6,138 bases of DNA from Actinomycetota bacterium. GTDB taxonomy: Bacteria > Desulfobacterota > Deferrimicrobia > Deferrimicrobiales > Deferrimicrobiaceae. Made by a program: the position numbers and the translations under genes. Below the pieces are notes generated by a model, which saw nothing but the letters and a program-made list of their open reading frames with translations, was not told the origin of the DNA and ran no database searches. This document shows positions 1 through 6,138 of this stretch, piece after piece. The stretch spans positions 1 through 6,138 of the forward strand of contig JAENIX010000060.1 of assembly GCA_016844415.1 (NCBI GenBank), written 5' to 3'. Each line of letters starts with the position of its first letter. The first letter of the stretch is position 1.

Positions 1-145
1 CGGGGTCCCGGAAGAACCACGCCATGAAGGCGGTCAAAATGAGAGCGACCGCCGCAAGCGGAAGACTTTTCGGCCATAGGAACCAGAGCGCCGCCGTGAC
101 GGCCGCCGCTCCCAGCACGAACGGAACCCCCTCGGGCGCGATCAC
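1..145 (-). CDS. psd: Phosphatidylserine decarboxylase proenzyme, N-terminal part (partial)
   Basis: Converts phosphatidylserine to phosphatidylethanolamine at the inner membrane. Only the first 48 residues are in the window; the gene runs off the left edge. The start is GTG at 145 and the protein opens V(M)IAPEGVPFVLG, the characteristic opening of the short bacterial/archaeal-type Psd family. Two hydrophobic stretches follow (about residues 9-24 and 28-45), ending in the family motif WFFRDP, which normally sits at the end of the membrane anchor. The catalytic LGST-type self-cleavage site that yields the pyruvoyl group lies outside the window. A purine-rich ribosome binding site (150-158) supports the GTG. 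The gene begins 40 bp after the ilvC stop on the same strand, so it is probably the next cistron of the ilv operon; pssA and leuA often follow in related bacteria (from memory). Confidence 0.88.
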   Translation of the reverse strand, partial: MIAPEGVPFVLGAAAVTAALWFLWPKSLPLAAVALILTAFMAWFFRDP

Positions 146-149
146 CCTG

Positions 150-158
150 CCTTCTCCC
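150..158 (-). promoter_or_regulatory. Ribosome binding site of psd
   Basis: On the minus strand this reads GGGAGAAGG. Its GGGAG part ends 8 bases before the GTG at 145. It decides in favour of the GTG start, since no in-frame ATG lies at a suitable place. Confidence 0.6.
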
Positions 159-166
159 GGCGGAAT

Positions 167-185
167 GCCCGCCCGCGCGGGGGGC
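167..185. other. GC-rich hairpin between ilvC and psd
   Basis: Directly after the ilvC stop codon the minus strand reads GCCCCCCGCGCGGGCGGGC. This can fold into about 7 G:C pairs with one bulged C around a GCGC loop. No T-run follows on the minus strand, so it does not look like a factor-independent terminator in the direction of the operon. It could be an intercistronic stability or processing hairpin, or simply GC-rich sequence. On the plus strand it is followed by TCAATTTTT, which would resemble a terminator for antisense transcription, but there is no plus-strand gene to need one. Confidence 0.35.
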
Positions 186-1205
186 TCAATTTTTCGACTT
201 GTCAACCAGCCGGCCCTTCGCGATCCACGGCATCATGGCGCGAAGCTTCCGCCCCACTTCCTCGATCGGGTGCTCCTCGCCGCGCTTCGTGAGCGCGTTG
301 AAGACGGGGCGGTTGGCCTGGTTTTCCAGCATCCATTCCCGCGCGAACGACCCGTTCCGGACCTCCTCCAGGATACGCTTCATTTCCTTCCGGGTCTCCT
401 CGGTGACGATCCGCGGGCCGCGGGTCAGGTCCCCGTACTGCGCCGTGTTGCTGATCGAGTACCGCATCGTGGAGATCCCTCCCTCGTAGATGAGGTCCAC
501 GATGAGCTTCAGCTCGTGGAGGCACTCGAAGTACGCCATCTCCGGCGAATATCCCGCCTCGACCAGCGTCTCGTATCCCGCGAGCACCAGCGCCGTGGCG
601 CCGCCGCAAAGGACCGCCTGCTCGCCGAACAGGTCCGTCTCGGTCTCCTCGCGGAAGGTCGTCTCCAGCACCCCGGCGCGCGCCGCGCCGATCGACGCCG
701 CGTAGGCGAGCGCGATTTCACGGCTCTTCCGGGAGGGGTCCTGGTGGACGGCGATCAGGGCCGGCACCCCTTCGCCTTTGAGGTACTGCGCCCGCACCAG
801 GTGGCCGGGGCCCTTCGGTGCCACCATGAACACGTTCACGTCCGGCCGGGGGACGATCTGGCCGAAATGGATGTTGAAGCCATGCGCGAACATCAGGAAC
901 GCGCCCTTTTTCAGGTTCGGTGCTACCGACTCCCTGTAGATCCGCCCCTGCAGCTCATCCGGGAGAAGCATGCAGACCACGTCCGCCTTCGCGACGGCCG
1001 TCGAGGCGTCGAAGACGTCGAAGCCCGCGTCCTGCGCTTTTTTCGCCGCGGCCCCGCCCGGAAGCTCCCCGACGACCACGCTCATCCCGCTTTCCTTCAG
1101 ATTGTTCGCGTGGGCGTGCCCCTGGCTGCCGTACCCCAGTATCGCGATCGTCTTTTTCCTGAGCGTCGCGGGCTTTGCGTCCTTCTCCCGAAATATCTTC
1201 ACCAT
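186..1205 (-). CDS. ilvC: Ketol-acid reductoisomerase, class I (short form)
   Basis: Second step of valine/isoleucine synthesis: Mg-dependent alkyl migration and reduction of acetolactate or acetohydroxybutyrate, in the cytoplasm. At 339 residues it has the usual class I length. The N-terminal Rossmann domain (about residues 15-180) has the motif [13 protein letters not shown] (G24, G26, G29). The C-terminal knotted helical domain carries the metal and substrate residues expected for the family: H108, K131, D191, E195, E227, E231 and S252. All are present, so the enzyme should be active. The odd part is the cofactor loop after beta-strand 2. Most class I enzymes read VGLRxGSxSxKKA there, but this one reads [13 protein letters not shown] (residues 45-57), losing the Arg and both Ser that hold the NADPH 2'-phosphate and gaining E47. 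The ATG start is preceded by GGGAGGGG at 7 bases. It lies 40 bp after ilvN and 40 bp before psd. Confidence 0.97.
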   Translation of the reverse strand: MVKIFREKDAKPATLRKKTIAILGYGSQGHAHANNLKESGMSVVVGELPGGAAAKKAQDAGFDVFDASTAVAKADVVCMLLPDELQGRIYRESVAPNLKKGAFLMFAHGFNIHFGQIVPRPDVNVFMVAPKGPGHLVRAQYLKGEGVPALIAVHQDPSRKSREIALAYAASIGAARAGVLETTFREETETDLFGEQAVLCGGATALVLAGYETLVEAGYSPEMAYFECLHELKLIVDLIYEGGISTMRYSISNTAQYGDLTRGPRIVTEETRKEMKRILEEVRNGSFAREWMLENQANRPVFNALTKRGEEHPIEEVGRKLRAMMPWIAKGRLVDKSKN

Positions 1206-1245
1206 CGCTAACCCCTCCCTGGAATCACTCGAAATTGGCTATTCA

Positions 1246-1722
1246 CTACATCCCCCTGGCGATCGACACAAGTCCGGTGCGAACCACCTCTTTGATGCCG
1301 ACCGGCCGGAGCAGCTGGAGAAACGCCTTGACCTTCGCCTCGTCGCCGGTCATCTCGACCGTGTAGCACCGGGGCGCGACGTCCACGATCTTCGCGCGGA
1401 AGATGTCCACCAGACGCAGGACCTCCGCCTTGGTTTCCGGGTCGGCGTTGACCTTGACCAGGACGAGCTCGCGGTCCACGGTTTCGACGCCCGTGAGATC
1501 GACGACCTTGATCACGGAGATGAGCTTGTTCAGCTGCTTCAGTATCTGCTCGATGATCTGGTCGTTGCCGCTCGTCACGATCGTCATCCGGGAGACGGAC
1601 TCGTCCATCGTTTCGGCGACAGAGAGCGACTCGATATTGAACCCGCGGCCCGAGAACAGCCCCGAAACCCGGCTCAAGACCCCGAATTCGTTCTCAACAA
1701 ACACGGATATGGTGTGGCGCAT
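1246..1722 (-). CDS. ilvN: Acetohydroxyacid synthase small (regulatory) subunit
   Basis: Regulatory partner of IlvB; it stimulates the catalytic subunit and confers end-product inhibition, mainly by valine. At 158 residues it matches the short bacterial IlvN/IlvH form. An N-terminal ACT domain (about residues 2-76) begins RHTISVFVENEFGVLSRVSG, and a C-terminal ALS_ss domain spans about residues 83-156. Residues equivalent to the valine-site Asn11, Gly14 and Asn29 of E. coli IlvH are all present here at the same numbers, so feedback inhibition by valine is likely (inference). The gene starts 33 bp after the ilvB stop, with AAGGAGAG 8 bases before ATG, and ends in TAG 40 bp before ilvC. This spacing argues for one transcript with ilvB and ilvC. 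Confidence 0.96.
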   Translation of the reverse strand: MRHTISVFVENEFGVLSRVSGLFSGRGFNIESLSVAETMDESVSRMTIVTSGNDQIIEQILKQLNKLISVIKVVDLTGVETVDRELVLVKVNADPETKAEVLRLVDIFRAKIVDVAPRCYTVEMTGDEAKVKAFLQLLRPVGIKEVVRTGLVSIARGM

Positions 1723-1755
1723 CGGTTTCTCTCCTTGCCCTGCGCGATCGGTCCG

Positions 1756-3450
1756 TCAGACGAGCAGCATCTTGGTCAGCGGCGCCCCCGCGGGCACCAT
1801 CGGGTACACCATCTCGTTCGGGTCGCAGACGATGTCGATGAACGCCGGCCCCTTCGCGGCGAACCCCTTCTTGAGCACCCCGGCCACCTCCTCTGTCCGG
1901 GTCGCGCGGAACCCGGCGGCGCCGTACGCCTCCGCCAGCTTCACGAAATCGGGGATCTGCGGCAGGCAGGTCTGCGAATATTTCCCCTGGAAGAAGAGCT
2001 CCTGCCACTGGCGGACCATCCCCAGCACGCCGTTGTTCAGGATCACCACCTTCACCGGCAGGCGGTACTGGACGGCGGTAGCCAGCTCCTGGATGTTCAT
2101 CTGGATGCTGCCGTCGCCGGCGATGTCCACCACCAGCTTTCCCGGGTTCGCCACCTGGGCGCCTATCGCCGCGGGGAAGCCGTATCCCATCGTCCCCAAC
2201 CCTCCGGAGGACAGAAAGGTCCGGGGCCGGTCGTATTTATAGAACTGGGCGGCCCACATCTGGTTCTGACCGACCTCCGTGGCGATGATCGCGTCGCCCT
2301 TCGTGATCTCGTAGATCTTCTCGACCACGTACTGCGGCTTGATCTTCCCGGCCGACTTTTTATAGGAGAGCGGGTGGGTCCGGGCCCACTTCCCGATCTG
2401 CTCGCGCCAGGGGGCGATCTTCTCCCGGTACTGCGCCGCCTCCTTCGTCCCCTTGACGAGCTTGATCATCTTTTTCAGCACGTCCTTCAGGTCTCCCACG
2501 ATCGGTATGTCGACGGGAACGTTCTTCTGGATCGACGTCGGGTCGATGTCCACGTGGATGATCTTGGCGTGGGGGGCGAACTCGTCAATCTTCCCGGTGA
2601 CCCGGTCGTCGAAGCGCGCGCCCAGCGCCAGGATCAGGTCGCTGTGGGAGATCGCCATGTTGGCGTGGTAGGTGCCGTGCATCCCCAGCATCCCCATGTT
2701 CAGCGGGTCGGTCCCGGGGTAGGCCCCCATTCCCATAAGCGTCGTCGTCACCGGGATCCCGAGAATACGCGCGAATTCGGTGAGCAGCGAGGCGGCGCTC
2801 GACAGGATGATCCCCCCTCCAACATAGAGGACCGGCCGCTCCTTCTCCATGAGGAGCCGGATGGCGCTCTCCACCTGCTTCGGGTGCCCCTCGTAGTTCG
2901 GGTGGTACCCGCGCACGCTGACCTCCTTCGGCAGGAGGTACTCCGCCGAGTTCATCAGGACGTCCTTGGGGATATCGACGAGCACGGGCCCCGGCCTTCC
3001 CGTGGAGGCGAGGAAGAAGGCCTCCTTGACGATGCGGGCCAGGTCCTTCGTCTCCTTCACGAGGTAGTTGTGCTTCGTGCACGGCCGGGTGATCCCTACG
3101 ATGTCGGCTTCCTGGAACGCGTCGTTCCCGATCATCAGCGTGGGCACCTGGCCGGTGAACACGACGATGGGGATCGAGTCCATGTACGCCGTGGCGATTC
3201 CCGTCACGGTATTCGTCGCACCGGGGCCGGAGGTCACCAGGGCGACGCCGGTCCTCCCGGAGGCCCGGGCGTAACCGTCCGCCATGTGGACGGCCCCCTG
3301 CTCGTGCCGGGTCAGGTAGTGGCGGACCTTCGTGTTCTTGAAGAGCTCGTCGTAGATGTGCAGGACCGCCCCGCCCGGGTAGCCGAACACCACGTCAACG
3401 CCGAGATCGCCCAGCGCCTTTACGAAAATTTCCGCTCCGTTCATCTTCAC
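1756..3450 (-). CDS. ilvB: Acetohydroxyacid synthase large (catalytic) subunit
   Basis: Thiamine-diphosphate and FAD enzyme that condenses two pyruvates to acetolactate, or pyruvate with 2-oxobutyrate to acetohydroxybutyrate; first common step of branched-chain synthesis. At 564 residues it has the usual family length. The N-terminal pyrimidine-binding domain (about 1-165) holds the catalytic glutamate E50 in [15 protein letters not shown] and the loop [15 protein letters not shown]. The central FAD domain spans about 190-330. The C-terminal ThDP domain (about 375-550) has the metal motif beginning GDGS (445-448) and ending NN (472-473), followed by W482 in MVRQWQE, the tryptophan of the inhibitor-sensitive channel. 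I take the start as GTG at 3450 (protein MKMNGAEIF), because GAGGGGG lies 7 bases upstream and related proteins begin MKMTG; an ATG two codons later (3444) is possible. It is separated from ilvD by the 122-bp repeat-bearing gap. Confidence 0.97.
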   Translation of the reverse strand: MKMNGAEIFVKALGDLGVDVVFGYPGGAVLHIYDELFKNTKVRHYLTRHEQGAVHMADGYARASGRTGVALVTSGPGATNTVTGIATAYMDSIPIVVFTGQVPTLMIGNDAFQEADIVGITRPCTKHNYLVKETKDLARIVKEAFFLASTGRPGPVLVDIPKDVLMNSAEYLLPKEVSVRGYHPNYEGHPKQVESAIRLLMEKERPVLYVGGGIILSSAASLLTEFARILGIPVTTTLMGMGAYPGTDPLNMGMLGMHGTYHANMAISHSDLILALGARFDDRVTGKIDEFAPHAKIIHVDIDPTSIQKNVPVDIPIVGDLKDVLKKMIKLVKGTKEAAQYREKIAPWREQIGKWARTHPLSYKKSAGKIKPQYVVEKIYEITKGDAIIATEVGQNQMWAAQFYKYDRPRTFLSSGGLGTMGYGFPAAIGAQVANPGKLVVDIAGDGSIQMNIQELATAVQYRLPVKVVILNNGVLGMVRQWQELFFQGKYSQTCLPQIPDFVKLAEAYGAAGFRATRTEEVAGVLKKGFAAKGPAFIDIVCDPNEMVYPMVPAGAPLTKMLLV

Positions 3451-3457
3451 GGCTTAT

Positions 3458-3464
3458 CCCCCTC
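3458..3464 (-). promoter_or_regulatory. Ribosome binding site of ilvB
   Basis: On the minus strand GAGGGGG ends 7 bases before the GTG at 3450 and 13 bases before the in-frame ATG at 3444. The spacing favours the GTG as the start codon. Confidence 0.55.
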
Positions 3465-3467
3465 GTT

Positions 3468-3578
3468 CCTAAGAAAACCGGGACGGTCCTGGCATCCTCT
3501 TACGGTTTATCCACCTCGGTCGTGAACTGCGTCCCTTTTGCGGTCCTGCCGAGTCCTCCTCCAGGACCGTCCCTAAGA
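3468..3578. repeat. Pair of 7-bp direct repeats flanking the ilvD-ilvB inverted repeat
   Basis: CCTAAGA occurs at 3468-3474 and again at 3572-3578, one copy at each side of the inverted-repeat structure. The right copy overlaps the outer two bases of the right arm and contains the ilvD stop codon; the left copy is five bases away from the left arm. It could be a target-site duplication, part of the repeat unit, or chance, and the asymmetric placement is an argument for caution. Confidence 0.4.
3480..3573. repeat. Perfect 13-bp inverted repeat filling the ilvD-ilvB gap (REPIN/MITE-like or RNA switch)
   Basis: GGGACGGTCCTGG at 3480-3492 is exactly inverted as CCAGGACCGTCCC at 3561-3573, with 68 bases between the arms. 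Each arm contains the small palindrome GGAC-N-GTCC. A third, 8-base copy, CGGTCCTG at 3541-3548, can pair with the right arm (CAGGACCG, 3562-3569) around a 13-base loop, and CGTCCC recurs at 3530-3535. The element occupies nearly all of a 122-bp gap, whereas the other ilv/psd gaps downstream are 33-40 bp. There is no open reading frame with a usable ribosome binding site inside. Short GGGAC-type palindromes in inverted pairs are typical of REP/REPIN elements moved by IS200-like RAYT transposases (established for that class), but assignment here is inference, as no transposase or second copy is in view. Confidence 0.75.
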
Positions 3579-5225
3579 TATGACCGCGCCCGTACCGGCC
3601 GAGCGCACCAGTTTCGCGTACCTCGCGAGGTAGCCGGTCCGGATCTTGGGCGACGGCGCCTTCCACGCCTTGCGGCGGCGGGCAAGCTCCGCCGGTGGAA
3701 CGTCAAGCGTCAGCTTCCTCTTCGGGATGTCGAGGACGATCCCGTCACCGTTGCGGACCAGGGCGATAGTTCCGCCGTCCATCGCCTCGGGGGAAACATG
3801 TCCGATGCACGGGCCGTGAGTCCCCCCGGAAAACCGGCCGTCGGTGATGAGCGCCACCTTCGTCCCGAGCCCCATCCCCATGATCGCGGAGGTGGGCAAG
3901 AGCATCTCGCGCATTCCGGGGCCCCCTTTCGGCCCCTCGTAACGGATCACGACGACCATGCCCGCCCTGATCTTCCCCGCCATGATCGCGGCCATGGCCG
4001 CGTCCTCGGAGTCGAACACCTTCGCCTTCCCGCGGAAAAGGAACATCGAGGGATCGACTCCGGACTGCTTGATCACCGCACCGTCCGGCGCCAGGTTGCC
4101 GGTCAGTATGGCTATGCCCCCTTCGGTGCGCACCGGGGCGTTAAGCCTCCGGATGATCCCGTCGTTAAGGACCCGCCCGCGCCGCGCGATCGCCGTGATG
4201 TCCTCGCCCGACACCGTGGGATTCTTCCGGAGCATCGGGAGAAGGCGGTTCAGCACGGCCGGGATACCGCCGGAGAATTCCACGTCCTCCATCATGTGCG
4301 GCCCTGCCGGGGTCACCGTCGTGAGCTGCGGGGTCTCCCGCGAAAGCCTGTCGAACTCGGCGAGCGGAAGCGCGATCTTCGCCTCGTGGGCGATCGCCAG
4401 GAGGTGGAGGACGGAGTTGGAGGAGCCCCCCAGGGCCAGGTCCACGCGGATGGCGTTCTCGAAAGCCGCGCGCGTCAGGATCCGCCTGGGCGTGATCCCG
4501 TCGCGGACGAGCTCCACGATCCGCCGGCCGGTGGCGTAGCCGATGTGTCTTTTCTTGGACATCCCCGCAAGCGCGGTTGCGCATCCGGGCAGCGACATCC
4601 CAAGCGTTTCCGTCAGGCAAGCCATGGTGTTGGCGGTGTAGAGCCCCTGGCAGGAGCCTTCGCCGGGGCACGCCTCCGCCTCGAGGCGCGACAGCATTTT
4701 CGCGTCGATCTCCCCGCGCTGGAAGCGGCCCACCGCCTCGAAGGTGTCGCTCACGAGGGAGAGGCGGCGGTCGCCCATGCGTCCCGAAAGCATCGGGCCT
4801 GCGGTCAGCACGATGCACGGTATGTCAAGCCGCGCGGCGGCCATAAGCATCCCCGGAGTGATCTTGTCGCAGTTGGTGAGAAGCACAAGCCCGTCAAGCG
4901 CATGCGCCTCCGCGACCGACTCGACCATGTCGGCTATCAACTCGCGCAGAGGCAGCGAGTAGTGCATCCCCCTGTGGCCCATCGCGATCCCGTCGCAGAC
5001 AGCCGGGACACCGAAGAGGAAAGGATATCCACCGGCGGCGTGGACGCCGTTTTCCAAGACGCGTTCGAGGCTGCGCATCCCCACGTGCCCCGGCACAAGG
5101 TCGGTGAACGATGTCGCCACGCCGATGAACGGCTTCCCCATCGCGGCCTGCGGCACTCCCGCGGCGCAATAAAGCGCGCGGTGCGGCATCCGCTCCAATC
5201 CCTTTTTAGTCCGGTCACTTCGCAT
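3573..5225 (-). CDS. ilvD: Dihydroxyacid dehydratase
   Basis: Third step of the pathway: an Fe-S and Mg enzyme dehydrates 2,3-dihydroxy-isovalerate or -3-methylvalerate to the 2-keto acid. At 550 residues it has the normal length. Family motifs in order: [15 protein letters not shown] (39-53), [17 protein letters not shown] (76-92, with Mg ligand D78), [13 protein letters not shown] (118-130, C119 a cluster ligand, D120 and K121 metal ligands), [18 protein letters not shown] (185-202, C186 and C192), ALGGSSN (264-270), [11 protein letters not shown] (430-440) and [18 protein letters not shown] (463-480, S466 the likely catalytic base). The first motif has PGH where the [2Fe-2S] plant/cyanobacterial type has PCN, as in the E. 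coli type, so an oxygen-sensitive [4Fe-4S] cluster is more likely (inference). The whole sequence resembles Geobacter IlvD from memory. The ATG at 5225 has only a weak upstream AGAAAGG. The stop TAG abuts the inverted repeat. Confidence 0.97.
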   Translation of the reverse strand: MRSDRTKKGLERMPHRALYCAAGVPQAAMGKPFIGVATSFTDLVPGHVGMRSLERVLENGVHAAGGYPFLFGVPAVCDGIAMGHRGMHYSLPLRELIADMVESVAEAHALDGLVLLTNCDKITPGMLMAAARLDIPCIVLTAGPMLSGRMGDRRLSLVSDTFEAVGRFQRGEIDAKMLSRLEAEACPGEGSCQGLYTANTMACLTETLGMSLPGCATALAGMSKKRHIGYATGRRIVELVRDGITPRRILTRAAFENAIRVDLALGGSSNSVLHLLAIAHEAKIALPLAEFDRLSRETPQLTTVTPAGPHMMEDVEFSGGIPAVLNRLLPMLRKNPTVSGEDITAIARRGRVLNDGIIRRLNAPVRTEGGIAILTGNLAPDGAVIKQSGVDPSMFLFRGKAKVFDSEDAAMAAIMAGKIRAGMVVVIRYEGPKGGPGMREMLLPTSAIMGMGLGTKVALITDGRFSGGTHGPCIGHVSPEAMDGGTIALVRNGDGIVLDIPKRKLTLDVPPAELARRRKAWKAPSPKIRTGYLARYAKLVRSAGTGAVIS

Positions 5226-5252
5226 CCGTCAAACCGACGCCTTTCTTAAGAT

Positions 5253-5288
5253 AAAAAAATCCCCTCGCGCGAGATCCCCGCTCAAGGG
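5253..5288 (-). terminator. Probable factor-independent terminator after the DUF465 gene
   Basis: On the minus strand an imperfect GC-rich hairpin (5288 to 5261; outer pairs CCCTT/AGGGG, one bulge and one mismatch, an inner GC-rich stem and a GAT loop) is followed by A and seven T (5259 to 5253). It lies 43 bases after the DUF465 stop and only 27 bases before the ilvD start. It may end the short upstream transcript, or act as a partial terminator or attenuator for ilvD. The stem is imperfect, so strength is uncertain. Confidence 0.55.
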
Positions 5289-5331
5289 TGTTCCGGTTCC
5301 GAAAGAAAAGGCCTTCCGGTGGGTCCGCCGC

Positions 5332-5547
5332 CTATTGGCCGGTAAGCATCCTGGCGATCTGGTCTTTTTTCGCCAGTTTCAGCTTCTGCAGCCGTTTCCG
5401 CTCCATCTCCTCGTCGGGCGTCAGGTAGACCTTCCGGTCGTATTCCTTCAGTTTATCGTCCAACACCCGGTGTTCATGTACCAGGTTCTTGAATTCCGGG
5501 CTGGCTTCGAGAAGAGCCGCCTTCTTTGCATCCTGGCTCTGCCCCAT
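5332..5547 (-). CDS. Small DUF465/YdcH-family protein
   Basis: A 71-residue soluble, highly charged protein, predicted almost entirely alpha-helical. It shows the pattern of the DUF465 (YdcH-like) family: an N-terminal segment with FKNLVHEHRVLDDKLKEYD (about residues 19-37), a short turn with LTPDEE (42-47), then a basic second helix with MERKRLQKLKLAKKDQIARML (48-68). This suggests a two-helix antiparallel hairpin or coiled coil. The molecular function of the family is not established, and none is assigned here. The start is well supported: GGAGG lies 5 bases before ATG. A promoter sits just upstream and a probable terminator just downstream, so it could be a one-gene transcript; it may also be the first gene of the ilv transcript by read-through. 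No signal peptide or membrane segment is visible. Confidence 0.85.
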   Translation of the reverse strand: MGQSQDAKKAALLEASPEFKNLVHEHRVLDDKLKEYDRKVYLTPDEEMERKRLQKLKLAKKDQIARMLTGQ

Positions 5548-5575
5548 CTGTACCTCCGTTTTTTGATGGTTTCCC

Positions 5576-5603
5576 AGTTTATCAAAGGCCTGGAAATTGT
5601 CAA
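5576..5603 (-). promoter_or_regulatory. Sigma70-like promoter for the DUF465 gene (and possibly the ilv operon)
   Basis: On the minus strand a perfect TTGACA -35 box (5603-5598) is followed by a 16-bp spacer and TAAACT (5581-5576), with TGA directly before it, giving an extended -10 (TGn). Transcription would begin near 5569, leaving a leader of about 20 bases with GGAGG before ATG at 5547. The -35 box sits in an AT-rich 11-bp palindrome, AATTG-A-CAATT (5595-5605), which could be an operator or chance. It is the only good promoter I see in the window for the operon. Confidence 0.65.
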
Positions 5604-5631
5604 TTGAGACGCCGTTGTATCCCTCTTCCCG

Positions 5632-6138
5632 CTACCCGCGGCGCCGAACCTCCGCCTCCGAGGAACGCAGGTAGGCGGGTACCAGCGTCCGCAGGTCAGC
5701 CGATGCCCCTTCGCGGAGAAGCCGCGCCGCCAGCAGTCCCACCGCCCCCGCGTCGGGGCGCCCCTCCCCTTCCGGCGGGAAAACTGCCCGTTTCCCAAAC
5801 CGCTCCCGGAGGAACTCCCGGAAGGAAAACGCACCGTCGCCGCAGAAGAGCATCTCCCCGCCGCCGGCCAGGTCCGGAAGCGCTTCCGGGGCGACGGCCA
5901 CGTCGGGCAGAAGCCTGCGGCACATGCCGTCCTCCCATCTGAACAGCGCGGCGTATATCTCGTTTTTCCTCGCATCCAGGATCGGGCATACCGTTCCGCC
6001 CGGATACGGATACGCTTGCGCCAGCGCGTGGAGCGTCGGCACCGGCACGATTCGAGCGCCCAGGCCCTGGCAGAACCCCTTCGCCGCCGCCATCCCGACC
6101 CTCAGGCCGGTGAAGGAGCCCGGCCCCGCGGACACCGC
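5632..6138 (-). CDS. tsaB: tRNA threonylcarbamoyladenosine biosynthesis protein TsaB (partial)
   Basis: TsaB is the catalytically inactive ASKHA-fold partner of TsaD; together with TsaE and TsaC they form t6A at position 37 of ANN-decoding tRNAs in the cytoplasm. The last 168 residues are in the window; the N-terminus, usually about 60-70 residues, lies beyond the right edge. The visible part opens with the family signature AVSAGPGSFTGLRVGMAAAK, then VPTLHALA, LDARKNEIYAALF (visible residues 54-66) and near the C-terminus VPAYLRSSEAE (153-163). The GTG at 6135 falls inside the signature, so it is an internal valine and not the start. The stop TAG lies 84 bp before the DUF465 gene, and that gap holds a promoter, so tsaB probably belongs to a separate upstream transcript. 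Confidence 0.95.
   Translation of the reverse strand, partial: AVSAGPGSFTGLRVGMAAAKGFCQGLGARIVPVPTLHALAQAYPYPGGTVCPILDARKNEIYAALFRWEDGMCRRLLPDVAVAPEALPDLAGGGEMLFCGDGAFSFREFLRERFGKRAVFPPEGEGRPDAGAVGLLAARLLREGASADLRTLVPAYLRSSEAEVRRRG

Noticed and set aside
3480..3573. Inverted repeat as a plain transcription terminator after ilvD
   Set aside because: The loop between the 13-bp arms is 68 bases, and the following tract (GGTTTTCTT) is interrupted and weak; a simple terminator is unlikely, though conditional termination is left open under findings.
3469..3706. Minus-strand short open frames across the ilvD-ilvB gap (65 and 68 codons)
   Set aside because: They overlap the end of ilvD in another frame and run through the inverted repeat; no well-spaced ribosome binding site and no family resemblance.
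3573..5225. IlvD missing its first cluster cysteine (PGH instead of PCN)
   Set aside because: The PGH form is normal for E. coli-type dihydroxyacid dehydratases, so this is a subtype mark and not a defect.
24..5249. Long plus-strand open frames (about 395, 851 and 575 codons) that nearly tile the window
   Set aside because: They lie antisense to ilvC, ilvN/ilvB and ilvD, which have full family motifs. Their translations are rich in Arg, His, Pro, Asp and Leu with no recognisable domain, as expected for the complementary strand of GC-rich coding DNA.
5226..5331. Leader-peptide attenuator or T-box before ilvD
   Set aside because: No short frame with clustered Ile, Val or Leu codons, no T-box core sequence, and the gap is too short for a T-box riboswitch.
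6133..6135. GTG as the start codon of tsaB
   Set aside because: It lies inside the conserved TsaB signature AVSAGPGSFTGLR, so it codes for an internal valine and the true start is beyond the window.

Overview
The window (about 62-65% G+C by eye) carries a minus-strand branched-chain amino acid operon. Reading right to left in transcription order it holds: the 3' part of tsaB, a small DUF465/YdcH-like gene, ilvD, ilvB, ilvN, ilvC, and the 5' end of psd. All genes are on the minus strand and no plus-strand gene is convincing. From memory, the gene order ilvD-ilvB-ilvN-ilvC followed by phospholipid genes, and the close wording of IlvD to Geobacter-type proteins, suggest a Deltaproteobacterium sensu lato (Desulfobacterota, Geobacter/Desulfuromonas-like). 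That placement is an inference, not a search result.

Region by region: 5632-6138 is TsaB, the tRNA t6A modification partner of TsaD, truncated at its N-terminus by the window edge. 5548-5631 holds a good sigma70-like promoter (TTGACA, 16-bp spacer, extended -10). 5332-5547 is a 71-residue charged helical DUF465-like protein with a strong ribosome binding site. 5253-5288 is a probable factor-independent terminator. 3573-5225 is IlvD. 3451-3572 is an unusually long intergenic gap filled by a 13-bp perfect inverted repeat with a third, competing copy. 1756-3450 is IlvB, 1246-1722 IlvN, 186-1205 IlvC and 1-145 the start of Psd.

The genes work together as follows. IlvB/IlvN (acetohydroxyacid synthase, with an apparently intact valine-binding ACT domain) make acetolactate or acetohydroxybutyrate. 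IlvC isomerises and reduces it, and IlvD dehydrates the diol to the 2-keto acid precursor of valine/leucine or isoleucine. Psd belongs to phosphatidylethanolamine synthesis and appears to be co-transcribed.

Most of the window is ordinary core metabolism. Two things merit a second look. The inverted-repeat element between ilvD and ilvB looks like a small REPIN/MITE-type repeat or an intra-operon RNA switch. The IlvC cofactor loop lacks the usual Arg/Ser/Ser phosphate-binding residues and carries a Glu, suggesting NADH rather than NADPH use. I see no CRISPR array, insertion sequence with transposase, rRNA or tRNA, and no evidence for a wholly new multi-gene system. No gene-free stretch exceeds 300 bases.
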